From: JBJHAX01 sp050480705
Lineage (GTDB): Bacteria; Actinomycetota; Nitriliruptoria; Nitriliruptorales; Nitriliruptoraceae
Length of the DNA stretch: 59,783 nt
Direction: 5' to 3'
Assembly: GCA_050480705.1 (NCBI GenBank)
Contig: JBJHAX010000012.1
Span: forward strand, 1 to 59,783
Within the stretch, counting starts at the first letter, position 1, and every line of letters begins with the position of its first letter. Made by a program: the position numbers and the translations under genes. The notes beneath the pieces were generated by a model that searched no databases, had not been told where the DNA came from, and saw nothing but the letters and a program-made list of their open reading frames with translations. Below are positions 50,303 to 59,735 of this stretch, piece after piece.

Positions 50303-50878
50303 TCAGGCGTCTGCCGGCTCGACGCCGGTCAGGTCGACCCCGGGCACGGCCGCTGCGAGCGGATCGTCGAGCGCGAACATCTCCTCGTGGTGGAAGCCGA
50401 ACACGGAGGCGAGCAGGTTGGTCGGGAACTGGCCGGTGAGCTTGCGGTAGCTCGCGACCCGGTCGTTGGCGAAGCCGCGCGCGAAGGCGAGCCGGTCCTC
50501 GGTGTCGCGCAGCTGTTCCTGGAGGTGCCGGAAGTTCTCGTCCGCCTGCAGCTGCGGGTAGTTCTCGGTGAGCACGAGCAGGCGTCCGAGCGCCTGGCCG
50601 AACGCGGATTCGGCGCCGGGCCGCTGCGCAGGGTCCGATTCGGACAGTGCTTCGGCGCGCAGGCGGGTGACCTCGTCGAGGATGTCGCGTTCGTGGCCGG
50701 CATAGCCGCGCACGCTCGCCACGAGATTGGGAACGAGGTCGTGACGTCGCTGCAGCTGCACGGCGACCTGTGCCCACGCCTGCCTGACACGGACCTTGGC
50801 CCGCACCAGCCGGTTGTAGACGAGGACGACGCCGACGAGCAGCAGTCCCAGCACACCGATGGTGATCCACAGCGTCAT
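50303..50878 (-). CDS. lemA: LemA family membrane protein
   Basis: 191 residues. One N-terminal membrane segment (LWITIGVLGLLLVGVVLVY), then the LemA coiled helices (NRLVRAKVRVRQAWAQVAVQLQRRHDLVPNLVASVRGY, ALGRLLVLTENYPQLQADENFRHLQEQL, RLAFARGFANDRVASYRKLTGQFPTNLLA), a perfect family pattern. Function in bacteria is not established. ATG 50878 overlaps the stop of the voltage-sensor-like gene by ATGA. The DUF2207 gene follows 83 bp downstream. Confidence 0.95.
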   Translation of the reverse strand: MTLWITIGVLGLLLVGVVLVYNRLVRAKVRVRQAWAQVAVQLQRRHDLVPNLVASVRGYAGHERDILDEVTRLRAEALSESDPAQRPGAESAFGQALGRLLVLTENYPQLQADENFRHLQEQLRDTEDRLAFARGFANDRVASYRKLTGQFPTNLLASVFGFHHEEMFALDDPLAAAVPGVDLTGVEPADA

Positions 50879-51441
50879 GATCGTTGGGTCCTGTCCTCGT
50901 CGTGGTTGCGCTGGCTGCGCACGATGAAGGTGGCCGCCGCCAGGATCAGGCCGGCGACGATCACGCCGATCCAGCCGAGGCGCTCCACCGCACCGTCCAG
51001 CAGCTCCCGTGACGTCGAGGTCGGGTCGGCGAGGACCAGCGCGACGAACGCCGCGCACAGCAGCGTCACCCCGGCGCCGATGATGCGTTGCCAGACGCGG
51101 TCGAGGCCGACCCGCTCACGCACGATCCGTCCGGCCTTCAGGATGCGCCCGACCCGGATGATGCGCAGGGCACCCGCGATGCGAAGCAGTCGCAGCAGCT
51201 GGACGGGCCCGATCGCGAAGACCACGGCGGGGATGATGGCGATCGTGAGCAGCACCAGCCACCGGTTGCGGCGCAGCCAGGCGCGACGGTCCTCGGCGAG
51301 GGCGAACAGCACGATCGTCTCGGCGACCAGCACCGCACCTGACACGGTGTTCAGCCCGGCGCCGACGCGTTCCCAGGGGTCGTCGAGGAGGGTGAGGAAG
51401 ATCGCCGGAACCGACGCGAGTGCAGCCACGAGGACCGGCAC
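50875..51441 (-). CDS. Voltage-sensor-like integral membrane protein
   Basis: 188 residues. Four hydrophobic helices, then a repeated Arg pattern (LLRLLRIAGALRIIRVGRIL) that looks like an S4 voltage sensor, and a last membrane segment. There is no recognisable pore or selectivity filter, so it may be a voltage-sensor or ion-transport-like domain protein rather than a full channel. GTG 51441 is the first usable start; a CTG at 51504 overlapping the upstream stop (CTGA) is in frame and would extend it by 21 residues. It overlaps lemA by ATGA and lies after the Fe-S reductase. Confidence 0.7.
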   Translation of the reverse strand: MPVLVAALASVPAIFLTLLDDPWERVGAGLNTVSGAVLVAETIVLFALAEDRRAWLRRNRWLVLLTIAIIPAVVFAIGPVQLLRLLRIAGALRIIRVGRILKAGRIVRERVGLDRVWQRIIGAGVTLLCAAFVALVLADPTSTSRELLDGAVERLGWIGVIVAGLILAAATFIVRSQRNHDEDRTQRS

Positions 51442-51500
51442 CGCGAGTCTCTCGGCGACGCGGTCTGCCCGGTCGACGTGGTGTTCGGTCCCGCGGTCGG

Positions 51501-53690
51501 TCAGTGCGCTTCCTCGCCTTCGGAGGCAGACGTTGCCGCCGCGGTGGCCGTGCCCGGCGCGGTGCGGCCGCGGGTGAGCACCTCGGCGATGTCGAGGACC
51601 TCGACCTGTCCGTCCGCGAGGCCGCCCTGTCCGACCTTCTCCGCGACACCGTCGCTGAGCATGGTGACGCAGAACGGGCAGCCGGTCGCGATGATGTCGG
51701 CCCCGGTGTCGACCGCCTCGTCGACCCGGTCGTTGTTGACGCGGGTGCCGATCGTCTCCTCCATCCACATGCGTGCGCCGCCGGCGCCGCAGCAGAACCC
51801 GTTGGACCGGGTCCGGTTCATCTCGACCGCGTCGACCCCGGGAACGGCGCTGATGGTCGCCCGCGGATCGTCGTACACCTCGTTGTGGCGTCCGAGGTAG
51901 CAGGGGTCGTGGTAGGTGACGCGCTTGGCGAGTTCGTTGGTGACGACGATCCGTCCCTCGTCGACGAGCCGGGCCAGCACTTCGCTGTGGTGCACCACCT
52001 CGAAGTGGCCGTCGAAGTCCGGGTACTCGTTCTTGAGGGCGTTGAAGCAGTGGGCGCAGCGGGTGACGATCGTGCGCTTGTCCGCACCGACGCTCTTGAG
52101 GGTCTCGACGTTCTGTTCGGCCAGCATCTGGAAGAGGTACTCCATGCCGAGCCGGCGTGGAGAGTCACCGGTGCACGTCTCGTTGTTGCCCAGGATCGCG
52201 AACTTGACGCCTGCGTCGTGGAGCAGTTGCGCGATCGACACGGTGATCTTGCGGGAACGGTCATCGACCGCGCCGGAACATCCGACCCACAGCAGGTGGT
52301 CGATCTCGGGGTCGAGTTCGGTGCCGGGGACCGCACGCGGGATCTCGAAGTCGAGCTTCTCCGTCCACTCCTCGCGCTTGGCCTGCCCGACGCCCCACGG
52401 GTCGCCGGAGTTCTCGATGTTGCGCAGCATCGTGCCGGCTTCCTGGGGGAAGCTCGATTCCATCATGGCCTTGTAGCGGCGCATGTCGACGATGGTGTCG
52501 ACGTGCTGGATGTCGACGGGGCATTCCTCGACGCAGGCCCCGCAGGTGGTGCACGACCACAGCACGTCGTAGTCGATGACGGCCGCCTCGCCGGGGGCGT
52601 CGCCGACCAGCGGGATCTTGATGACGTCGCCCGCCTCGGCTTCGTCGATCTGGCCGAGCAGGAACGGGCCCTTTGCATACATGTGGTCGCGCAGGTCCTG
52701 GATGAGCAGCTTCGGACTCAGCGGCTTGCCGGTGTTCCACGCCGGGCACTGGGATTGGCAGCGCCCGCATTCGGTGCAGGTCTGGAAGTCGAGGAAGCGG
52801 TCGAAGGTGAACTGCTGGACCTCGCCGACACCGAGCACGGTGTCCTCGTCCATCGCGTCCATGTCGATGTGTTCGGTCTCGAGGCCGCCGAGCGCCTTGT
52901 GCTTCTCCGGGTGGCGGGTGAGCTCCTGGAACGGGATGGTGAGGATGTGCAGGTGCTTGGAGTGCAGCGTGAAGACGAGGAAGCCGCCGACGATCGCGAT
53001 GTGGACGACGAGGTTGATCGCGCCGATCCATTCGAGGGTGAGCGGGGCGATGCCGGTCAGCGCGTCGCCGAACATCCGCGAGACGAACGCGGCCTCGGTC
53101 GGTGCGTGCCCTTCGGCGAAACGCACGCCGTGCGCGACGAACAACGTCCAGATCACCAGCGTTTCGGCGGCGAGCACCCACCAGCCCTGGTTGAGGTTCG
53201 ATCCGGCGAAGCGCGACGAACGGCCGTGGTTGCGTGGATCCTGTGCGAGCCGGATCGCCGCGAAGATGACGATGCCGATCAGCGAGAGCAGGCCGAGCGA
53301 GTCCTGGAAGAAGCCCAGGACGTCGTAAGCGGTGACCCCGCCGAGCGAGATGGCGTTGAGCAACGGCAGCTGGAACTCCGGCCCGACGTAGAGCTCGCCG
53401 GCGGCCTCGAGCAGGGTCGTCTGCAGCACGAAGAAGGCCCACATCACCCAGAAGTGGGCGATGCCGGGAAGCGACCAGCGCAGCAGCTTGCGGTTGCCGA
53501 AGATGTTGACGAGCGCATCGCGCAGGTTGGCCTTGAACGCGCTCCGGATGTTGCGTGCCGGGTTGGGGCGGGCTGCACCGACGAGGCGCACGAGGAACGT
53601 CGCCCGTCGGACGGCCCAGATTCCGAAGAACGCGATGACGCCGGTGCCGGCGACGATCCGGAAGATGTCGAGGACGTTCTCTCCCGTCAT
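51501..53690 (-). CDS. Membrane-bound iron-sulfur (heterodisulfide reductase-like) protein, Rv0338c type
   Basis: 729 residues. Five or six membrane helices at the start resemble nitrate-reductase gamma subunit. A dicluster ferredoxin part follows: CTECGRCQSQCPAW and CTTCGACVEECPVD. Two CCG-type domains follow: GCSGAVDDR, CTGDSPRRLG, CAHCFNAL, DPCYLGRHNEVYD, GFCCGAGGARMWMEE. Homologues (Rv0338c) are predicted to take electrons from electron-transfer flavoprotein to the quinone pool during acyl-CoA oxidation. ATG 53690 has AGGAGAGGG upstream. The membrane part suggests a quinone site. The voltage-sensor-like, LemA and DUF2207 genes follow. Confidence 0.93.
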   Translation of the reverse strand: MTGENVLDIFRIVAGTGVIAFFGIWAVRRATFLVRLVGAARPNPARNIRSAFKANLRDALVNIFGNRKLLRWSLPGIAHFWVMWAFFVLQTTLLEAAGELYVGPEFQLPLLNAISLGGVTAYDVLGFFQDSLGLLSLIGIVIFAAIRLAQDPRNHGRSSRFAGSNLNQGWWVLAAETLVIWTLFVAHGVRFAEGHAPTEAAFVSRMFGDALTGIAPLTLEWIGAINLVVHIAIVGGFLVFTLHSKHLHILTIPFQELTRHPEKHKALGGLETEHIDMDAMDEDTVLGVGEVQQFTFDRFLDFQTCTECGRCQSQCPAWNTGKPLSPKLLIQDLRDHMYAKGPFLLGQIDEAEAGDVIKIPLVGDAPGEAAVIDYDVLWSCTTCGACVEECPVDIQHVDTIVDMRRYKAMMESSFPQEAGTMLRNIENSGDPWGVGQAKREEWTEKLDFEIPRAVPGTELDPEIDHLLWVGCSGAVDDRSRKITVSIAQLLHDAGVKFAILGNNETCTGDSPRRLGMEYLFQMLAEQNVETLKSVGADKRTIVTRCAHCFNALKNEYPDFDGHFEVVHHSEVLARLVDEGRIVVTNELAKRVTYHDPCYLGRHNEVYDDPRATISAVPGVDAVEMNRTRSNGFCCGAGGARMWMEETIGTRVNNDRVDEAVDTGADIIATGCPFCVTMLSDGVAEKVGQGGLADGQVEVLDIAEVLTRGRTAPGTATAAATSASEGEEAH

Positions 53691-53758
53691 GTGCGGCCCT
53701 CTCCTCGGTTCCCTGCGGCTACCCCACGCGAAGCCGGAGTCTAGGTGTGCGGGTCAGG

Positions 53759-54286
53759 TCAACGCAGGTGCTTGCCCGGATCGGCGTAACGCTGGCGGCG
53801 GTGGACGTCGGTGCGCGCGGACGCGACCCGGTCGAGGATGAGCAGCCCGTCGAGATGGTCGATCTCGTGCTGCAGCGCCCGTGCCTCGAACCCGGTCGTG
53901 GCGATCTCGATGCGGTCGCCGTCAGGTGTCGTCCCGCGCACGGTCACGTCGAGTGCCCGTGCGACGTCGCAGGTGTAGTCGGGGACCGACAGGCAACCCT
54001 CGCGGCGCACCTCGCTCTCGGCCCCCGATGTCAGCTCGGGATCGAACAGCACGACGAGTCCGTGGTGCTGCGCCGGAGGCTTCTTCATCACCGACACGTC
54101 CATCGCGAACGCGCGGACCGCGGCACCGATCTGCGGGGCGGCCAGCCCCACGCAGCCTGGCGAGGCGTACATCGTCTCGACGAGGTCGTCGGCCAGGCGT
54201 CGCTCGGCGTCCCCGAAACCGGACACGGGCGCCGATGGCCGCTTGAGGAAGCGGTCGGGGTAGGTGACGACGTCGCGGATGGTCAC
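53759..54286 (-). CDS. def: Peptide deformylase
   Basis: 175 residues. The three family motifs are complete: GLAAPQIG, EGCLSVP with its metal-binding Cys, and QHEIDHLDG with two metal-binding His and catalytic Glu. It removes the formyl group from nascent proteins. GTG 54286 has AGGACCAGCCCAC before it. It lies 18 bp after the ACT-ACT gene on the same strand and 68 bp before the Fe-S reductase. Confidence 0.97.
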   Translation of the reverse strand: MTIRDVVTYPDRFLKRPSAPVSGFGDAERRLADDLVETMYASPGCVGLAAPQIGAAVRAFAMDVSVMKKPPAQHHGLVVLFDPELTSGAESEVRREGCLSVPDYTCDVARALDVTVRGTTPDGDRIEIATTGFEARALQHEIDHLDGLLILDRVASARTDVHRRQRYADPGKHLR

Positions 54287-54304
54287 GTGGGCTGGTCCTG
54301 CACG

Positions 54305-54817
54305 TCAGTAGGTCTCCGCGTCGATCGTGCGCAGGGTGTGGTCGACGTCGAGCTCGTCGCAGACGCGGGCCAGCTCAGTCTCGAGGGTGGCTTCGTCATC
54401 AGCGACGAGTTCGGCGACCATCGCGTAGACGACGTCCTCGTCCCCGATCGTCTTCGTTTCCAGGTCGGTGATGTTCACACCCAGATCGCCGAGCGCGCCC
54501 GCCACGGCGGCGACGATGCCGGGACGGTCGGCGCCGTACACGCTGAGCAGGTGCGTGGGGTAGGGCGTCGTCGCGCCCGGCTCGACCGGTGTCACCGACA
54601 CGGTGAGGCCCAGCGGCGTCGTGTGCTGTTCGAGCGCGGAGCGCAACTGGCCGGGATCGTCGGCGGTCTCGACCATCAGCAGGATCGCGAAGTGGCCGTT
54701 GAGGATCGTCATCGCCGAATCCTCGAGGTTGCCGCCACGTTCGTGCAGCACGCGTGTGACGGCGGCAACGATGCCGGGACGGTCGGCGCCAACGGCGGTC
54801 ACGGCGAGCTGGGTCAC
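54305..54817 (-). CDS. Double ACT domain protein (GcvR-like)
   Basis: 170 residues with two ACT domains, each containing the GADRPGIVAAV motif (residues about 10 and 98), as in the glycine cleavage repressor GcvR and in ACT-only proteins of actinobacteria. It probably binds an amino acid and controls a partner; there is no DNA-binding domain. GTG 54817 has AGGAG before it. Divergent from the DUF192 gene (69 bp). Ligand unknown; gcv genes are not in this window. Confidence 0.85.
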   Translation of the reverse strand: MTQLAVTAVGADRPGIVAAVTRVLHERGGNLEDSAMTILNGHFAILLMVETADDPGQLRSALEQHTTPLGLTVSVTPVEPGATTPYPTHLLSVYGADRPGIVAAVAGALGDLGVNITDLETKTIGDEDVVYAMVAELVADDEATLETELARVCDELDVDHTLRTIDAETY

Positions 54818-54874
54818 GCGCGGCTCCTCGGCGAAGCGGACGGCTCCCACGCTACCGGGGCCTGGAAAGGCGAA

Positions 54875-54880
54875 TATCGT
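54875..54880 (+). promoter_or_regulatory. -10 hexamer TATCGT for a leaderless DUF192 message
   Basis: TATCGT ends six bases before ATG 54887, which has no Shine-Dalgarno. Transcription would start at the ATG. No strong -35. Confidence 0.45.
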
Positions 54881-54886
54881 GTGGCC

Positions 54887-55408
54887 ATGTCGGTGCGTCG
54901 CATGGCAGGTGTGGTCGTCGCGTTTGCCGTGGCGTGTTCGTCGCCTGCGGCCGTCGGCGGCGTGCCGCCGATGCATCCGGAAATCGACGACTGGGATGCC
55001 GCGAGGGTCACCGTCAGCGCGCGTGACGGCGACATCGAGTTCGCCGTTGTGGTCGCGGCGAATCCTGAGCAGCACCAGCGGGGCCTGATGCACGTCGAGC
55101 ACGTGCCCGAGGGTGCCGGGATGCTGTTCGTGTTCGACGAGCGACGCAGTGGTTCGTTCTGGATGAAGAACACCCTGGTGCCGCTCGACATCGCGTTCGT
55201 CGCCGACGGCGAAGTGGTGTTTCTCGCGACGATGGTGCCGTGCGACGCCGACCCGTGTCCGCTCACCGACCCCGGCAGGCCGTACGACGCAGCACTGGAA
55301 GTGGCGGCGGGAGGCCTCGATGGTGTCGAGGTCGGCGACGGCGTCGTGTGGAGTGAGCCCGTAGGGTCGCGGCAGGCTGGTGCGACGGAAGAGGAGTACC
55401 CAGGATGA
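54887..55408 (+). CDS. DUF192 family exported protein
   Basis: 173 residues. A hydrophobic signal (AGVVVAFAVACSS) marks export, perhaps with lipidation at Cys 17, although the lipobox is weak. The DUF192 core is HQRGLMHVEHVPEGAGMLFVF, SFWMKNTLVPLDIAFVADG, LATMVPCDADPCP and AALEVAAGGLD. The biochemical role of the family is unknown. The stop overlaps the next gene ATG (ATGA). Confidence 0.88.
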   Translation: MSVRRMAGVVVAFAVACSSPAAVGGVPPMHPEIDDWDAARVTVSARDGDIEFAVVVAANPEQHQRGLMHVEHVPEGAGMLFVFDERRSGSFWMKNTLVPLDIAFVADGEVVFLATMVPCDADPCPLTDPGRPYDAALEVAAGGLDGVEVGDGVVWSEPVGSRQAGATEEEYPG

Positions 55409-56277
55409 TCGTCGGATACATCGGGCTCGGTGCGATGGGGCGGCCGATGGCCGCAAATCTGGCCCGGAGCTTCACCACCCGCGTGTGGAACCGCACGTCG
55501 TCGGTCGCATCGGATCATGCGCGTGGCCACGGCACGGTGGCGGTCGGGTCGCTGGCGGAGCTGGCCGGCGTCGACGTGGTGTGCAGCTGTCTCCCGACCG
55601 ACGCCGAAGTGGCCGCCGTGGCCGACGAGTTGGGCCCGCTGCTCGCCGACGGCGCCGTCTGGCTCGATCACACGTCGGGTGACCCTGCCGGCGCGCGTGA
55701 GATCGCTCAGCGGCTGGCCGGGCACGGTGTCGGCTACCTCGACGCGCCCGTTTCGGGCGGGACCGACGGCGCCGCTGCGGCGACGCTGGCGGTCATGGTG
55801 GGCGGCGATGCGCAGCTGCTCGAACAGGTCACGCCCGTGCTCGATGCCGTCTCGGCGCATGTGGTCCACCTCGGCGACGTCGGTGCGGGCATGGCGGTCA
55901 AGGCGGTCAACCAGATGCTGCTCGCCACACACCTGTGGGTCGCGGCCGAAGGGCTGACGATGCTCGCGGCGGCAGGCGTGTCGCCCGCGAAGGCGATCGA
56001 GGTGATCAACAGCGCGACCGGCCGCTCGGCCGTCACCGAGAAGCACATTCCCGAGCGTGCGCTGACCGGCGCCTACCCGAAGACGTTCGCGCTGCGCCTG
56101 ATCGACAAGGACGTCGCGCTGGCGAGCGGGTTCGCGCACGGGCTGGGTGTCGCCACCCCGCTTCTCGACCTGGTCCGCGACCTGACCGACGAGGCGGCAG
56201 CGTCACTCGATGCCGACGCCGACCACGTCGAGATCGTGCGGTACGTGGAGCAGCGCGCGGGGGTGCAGTTGCGGTGA
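55405..56277 (+). CDS. NAD(P)-dependent beta-hydroxyacid dehydrogenase (HIBADH family)
   Basis: 290 residues. NAD-binding start VGYIGLGAMGRPMAANLA; substrate motif YLDAPVSGGTDGA; catalytic Lys in GAGMAVKAVNQ; the cofactor-domain end FALRLIDKDVALA. It reduces or oxidises a beta-hydroxyacid such as 3-hydroxyisobutyrate, 2-hydroxy-3-oxopropionate or similar; specificity cannot be read off. ATG 55405 overlaps the DUF192 stop. A small membrane-protein gene follows 61 bp later. Confidence 0.93.
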   Translation: MIVGYIGLGAMGRPMAANLARSFTTRVWNRTSSVASDHARGHGTVAVGSLAELAGVDVVCSCLPTDAEVAAVADELGPLLADGAVWLDHTSGDPAGAREIAQRLAGHGVGYLDAPVSGGTDGAAAATLAVMVGGDAQLLEQVTPVLDAVSAHVVHLGDVGAGMAVKAVNQMLLATHLWVAAEGLTMLAAAGVSPAKAIEVINSATGRSAVTEKHIPERALTGAYPKTFALRLIDKDVALASGFAHGLGVATPLLDLVRDLTDEAAASLDADADHVEIVRYVEQRAGVQLR

Positions 56278-56338
56278 GACCGCGCGCAGCCGTCCGCGAT
56301 CGCTAGGATCGAGGCGTGCGCATCACGGAGGACGTGCG

Positions 56339-56503
56339 GTGGCGACCTGGCAACTGGCCCTCCTCGTCTTCGTCGTGCTGCTGCCGTTCTCGCTCATGAT
56401 CGATTTCTGGCCGCACCGCGAGCGTTGCGACGCGCGCGGGCGCCCGCTCCCTCGCGACTGGTCCCCGCCGGTGCGTCGCGTCGAACCCGACGAGCACCAC
56501 TGA
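56339..56503 (+). CDS. Small membrane protein of 54 residues
   Basis: One membrane segment (TWQLALLVFVVLLPFSLMI) followed by a polar end (WPHRERCDARGRPLPRDWSPP). GTG 56339 has GGAGG seven to eight bases upstream and TAGGAT at 56303-56308 as a possible -10, so it is probably translated. No family recognised. It stands between the dehydrogenase gene and the dnaK promoter region. Confidence 0.65.
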   Translation: MATWQLALLVFVVLLPFSLMIDFWPHRERCDARGRPLPRDWSPPVRRVEPDEHH

Positions 56504-56563
56504 GGCCGTCCAGATCCGTTCTCGTTCGTTGTCGCGCGCCTGTTGACGCCTGCGCGCATCGGA

Positions 56564-56584
56564 CTTGATCCTATGCGACTCATA
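56564..56584. promoter_or_regulatory. HAIR-like element (HspR-binding site candidate) upstream of dnaK
   Basis: CTTGATC, seven bases, ACTCATA: five of seven positions match in each half of the actinobacterial HAIR consensus CTTGAGT-N7-ACTCAAG, with the N7 spacing exact. It lies 123 bp before the dnaK ATG. No HrcA CIRCE element is seen. Confidence 0.45.
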
Positions 56585-56612
56585 TTTGTTGCGCGTAGGG
56601 CGCTCCTCGCTG

Positions 56613-56640
56613 TTGCGGGGCGGCGTCCACGGCGTACCTT
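56613..56640 (+). promoter_or_regulatory. Candidate dnaK promoter
   Basis: TTGCGG (56613-56618), 16-base spacer, TACCTT (56635-56640). Start near 56647, 60 bases before the ATG. The -35 is only a partial match. Confidence 0.35.
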
Positions 56641-56706
56641 TGCTCGTGACGGCGGCGTGGCAACGTCGCAACCAACGAACGTGACGACATGCAGGAGGAC
56701 CGCGAG

Positions 56707-58548
<1,842 letters not shown>

Positions 58549-58625
58549 GACCCCGAAGGATCGACAGCCCGACAGGGAGGCGCCGGATCCCAACGGCGCC
58601 GCGAACGAACGAAGGGAGGACGACG

Positions 58626-59072
58626 ATGGCTTCGATGACCCGTTACAACCCACTGCGTGATGTCGCGTCACTCCAGGACGAGATGGACCGGATGTTCCGG
58701 TCCGCACTGGGCAGTGACCGCACCGCCACCACAGCCGGCGCGTTCACGCCGTTCCTCGATGTCGAGGAGGACGCCGACCAGTTCACCCTCCACATCGAGA
58801 TCCCCGGGGTCGACCCCGACGAGGTCGAGGTCTCCCTCGAGGAGAACGTGCTCACCGTGGCCGGAGAGCGCAAGTTCTACGACACGAAGGAAGCCGACGG
58901 ATTCCGCAGGATCGAGCGCCACTTCGGCCGCTTCCACCGTGCGGTGCGCCTGCCCGACCGCGTGGACGCCGACCGGGTCGAGGCGAACTACCGCGACGGC
59001 ATGCTGACCATCACCGTCGCCAAGGCGGAGGAAGCCAAACCGCGCCGCATCGCCGTCAACAAGGGCAGCTGA
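58626..59072 (+). CDS. Hsp20 small heat-shock protein
   Basis: 148 residues. The start RYNPLRDVASLQDEMDRMFRS is the classic sHsp lead; the alpha-crystallin domain has FLDVEEDADQFTLHIEIPGV, EVEVSLEENVLTVAGERKF, and the family end NYRDGMLTITVAKAEEAKPR. It holds unfolding proteins for DnaK. ATG 58626 has GGGAGG before it. It lies between dnaK and grpE, an order also found in other actinobacteria; a 10-bp hairpin follows before grpE. Confidence 0.96.
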   Translation: MASMTRYNPLRDVASLQDEMDRMFRSALGSDRTATTAGAFTPFLDVEEDADQFTLHIEIPGVDPDEVEVSLEENVLTVAGERKFYDTKEADGFRRIERHFGRFHRAVRLPDRVDADRVEANYRDGMLTITVAKAEEAKPRRIAVNKGS

Positions 59073-59088
59073 GCGGTTGAGCCGACCG

Positions 59089-59114
59089 GTGGGGCGGCGT
59101 TCGTGCCGCCCCAC
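59089..59114 (+). terminator. 10-bp perfect GC hairpin between hsp20 and grpE
   Basis: GTGGGGCGGC (59089-59098), six-base loop, GCCGCCCCAC (59105-59114). No T-run follows. It may be an actinobacterial-type terminator or attenuator, or a processing element that sets the ratio of dnaK/hsp20 to grpE/dnaJ. Confidence 0.45.
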
Positions 59115-59139
59115 ACGTGTCCTGCAGGAGGAGAACGAC

Positions 59140-59706
59140 GTGTCCGAAGACGTGGAGACTGCATCTGCCGAGCAGGCGGCCGGCGACGTCGCACATGATG
59201 ACGCCGAAACGCACGACCTCGTCGAGGTGGAGGACCCACGATCGCGCGAGGAACTGCTCGAGGAGCTCGCGGTTGCCGAACGGCAGCGCGACGAGTATCT
59301 CGACGACCTGCGGCGTGCGCGTGCAGACTTCGAGAACTACCGCCGCCGCATGATGCGCGAAGGCGTCGAACAGCGCGAATCGGGACGCGCCGACCTGGCG
59401 AGCAGCCTCGTCGAAGTGCTCGACGATCTCGACCGGACGCTCGAGGCAGCCATGGCGTCCTCGGACGACCAGGTTTCTCGCGGCATCGAACTCGTCGCCG
59501 AGAAGCTGCACAAGACCTTGGCAGACGAAGGCCTGACGCGCATCGACGCCGTCGGCGTGCCCTTCGACCCCAACCGCCACGAAGCGGTCCAGCACCGACC
59601 CGCCGACGCAGACGGCACCGAACCAACGGTGGTCGAGGTCCTGCGTCCCGGCTACGTGTGGGGCGAGAAGATGCTGCGAGCGGCCATGGTGGTCGTTGAA
59701 GGATGA
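59140..59706 (+). CDS. grpE: Nucleotide exchange factor GrpE
   Basis: 188 residues. An acidic lead, then a long coiled coil (LLEELAVAERQRDEYLDDLRRARADFENYRRRM) and the C-terminal beta domain (LTRIDAVGVPFDPNRHEAVQ, VVEVLRPGYVWGEKMLRAAMV), the GrpE signature. It releases ADP from DnaK. GTG 59140 has AGGAGG seven bases upstream. Follows the hairpin at 59089-59114; dnaJ starts 29 bp later. Confidence 0.97.
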   Translation: MSEDVETASAEQAAGDVAHDDAETHDLVEVEDPRSREELLEELAVAERQRDEYLDDLRRARADFENYRRRMMREGVEQRESGRADLASSLVEVLDDLDRTLEAAMASSDDQVSRGIELVAEKLHKTLADEGLTRIDAVGVPFDPNRHEAVQHRPADADGTEPTVVEVLRPGYVWGEKMLRAAMVVVEG

Positions 59707-59735
59707 CCAGGCGTGACGGGAAGTGAGGTGTGACG

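Noticed and set aside
48519..50450. 643-codon plus-strand frame
   Set aside because: Shadow of the DUF2207 gene.
51420..53744. 774-codon open frame on the plus strand
   Set aside because: Antisense shadow of the Fe-S reductase gene; the minus frame has two clear ferredoxin motifs and a Shine-Dalgarno.
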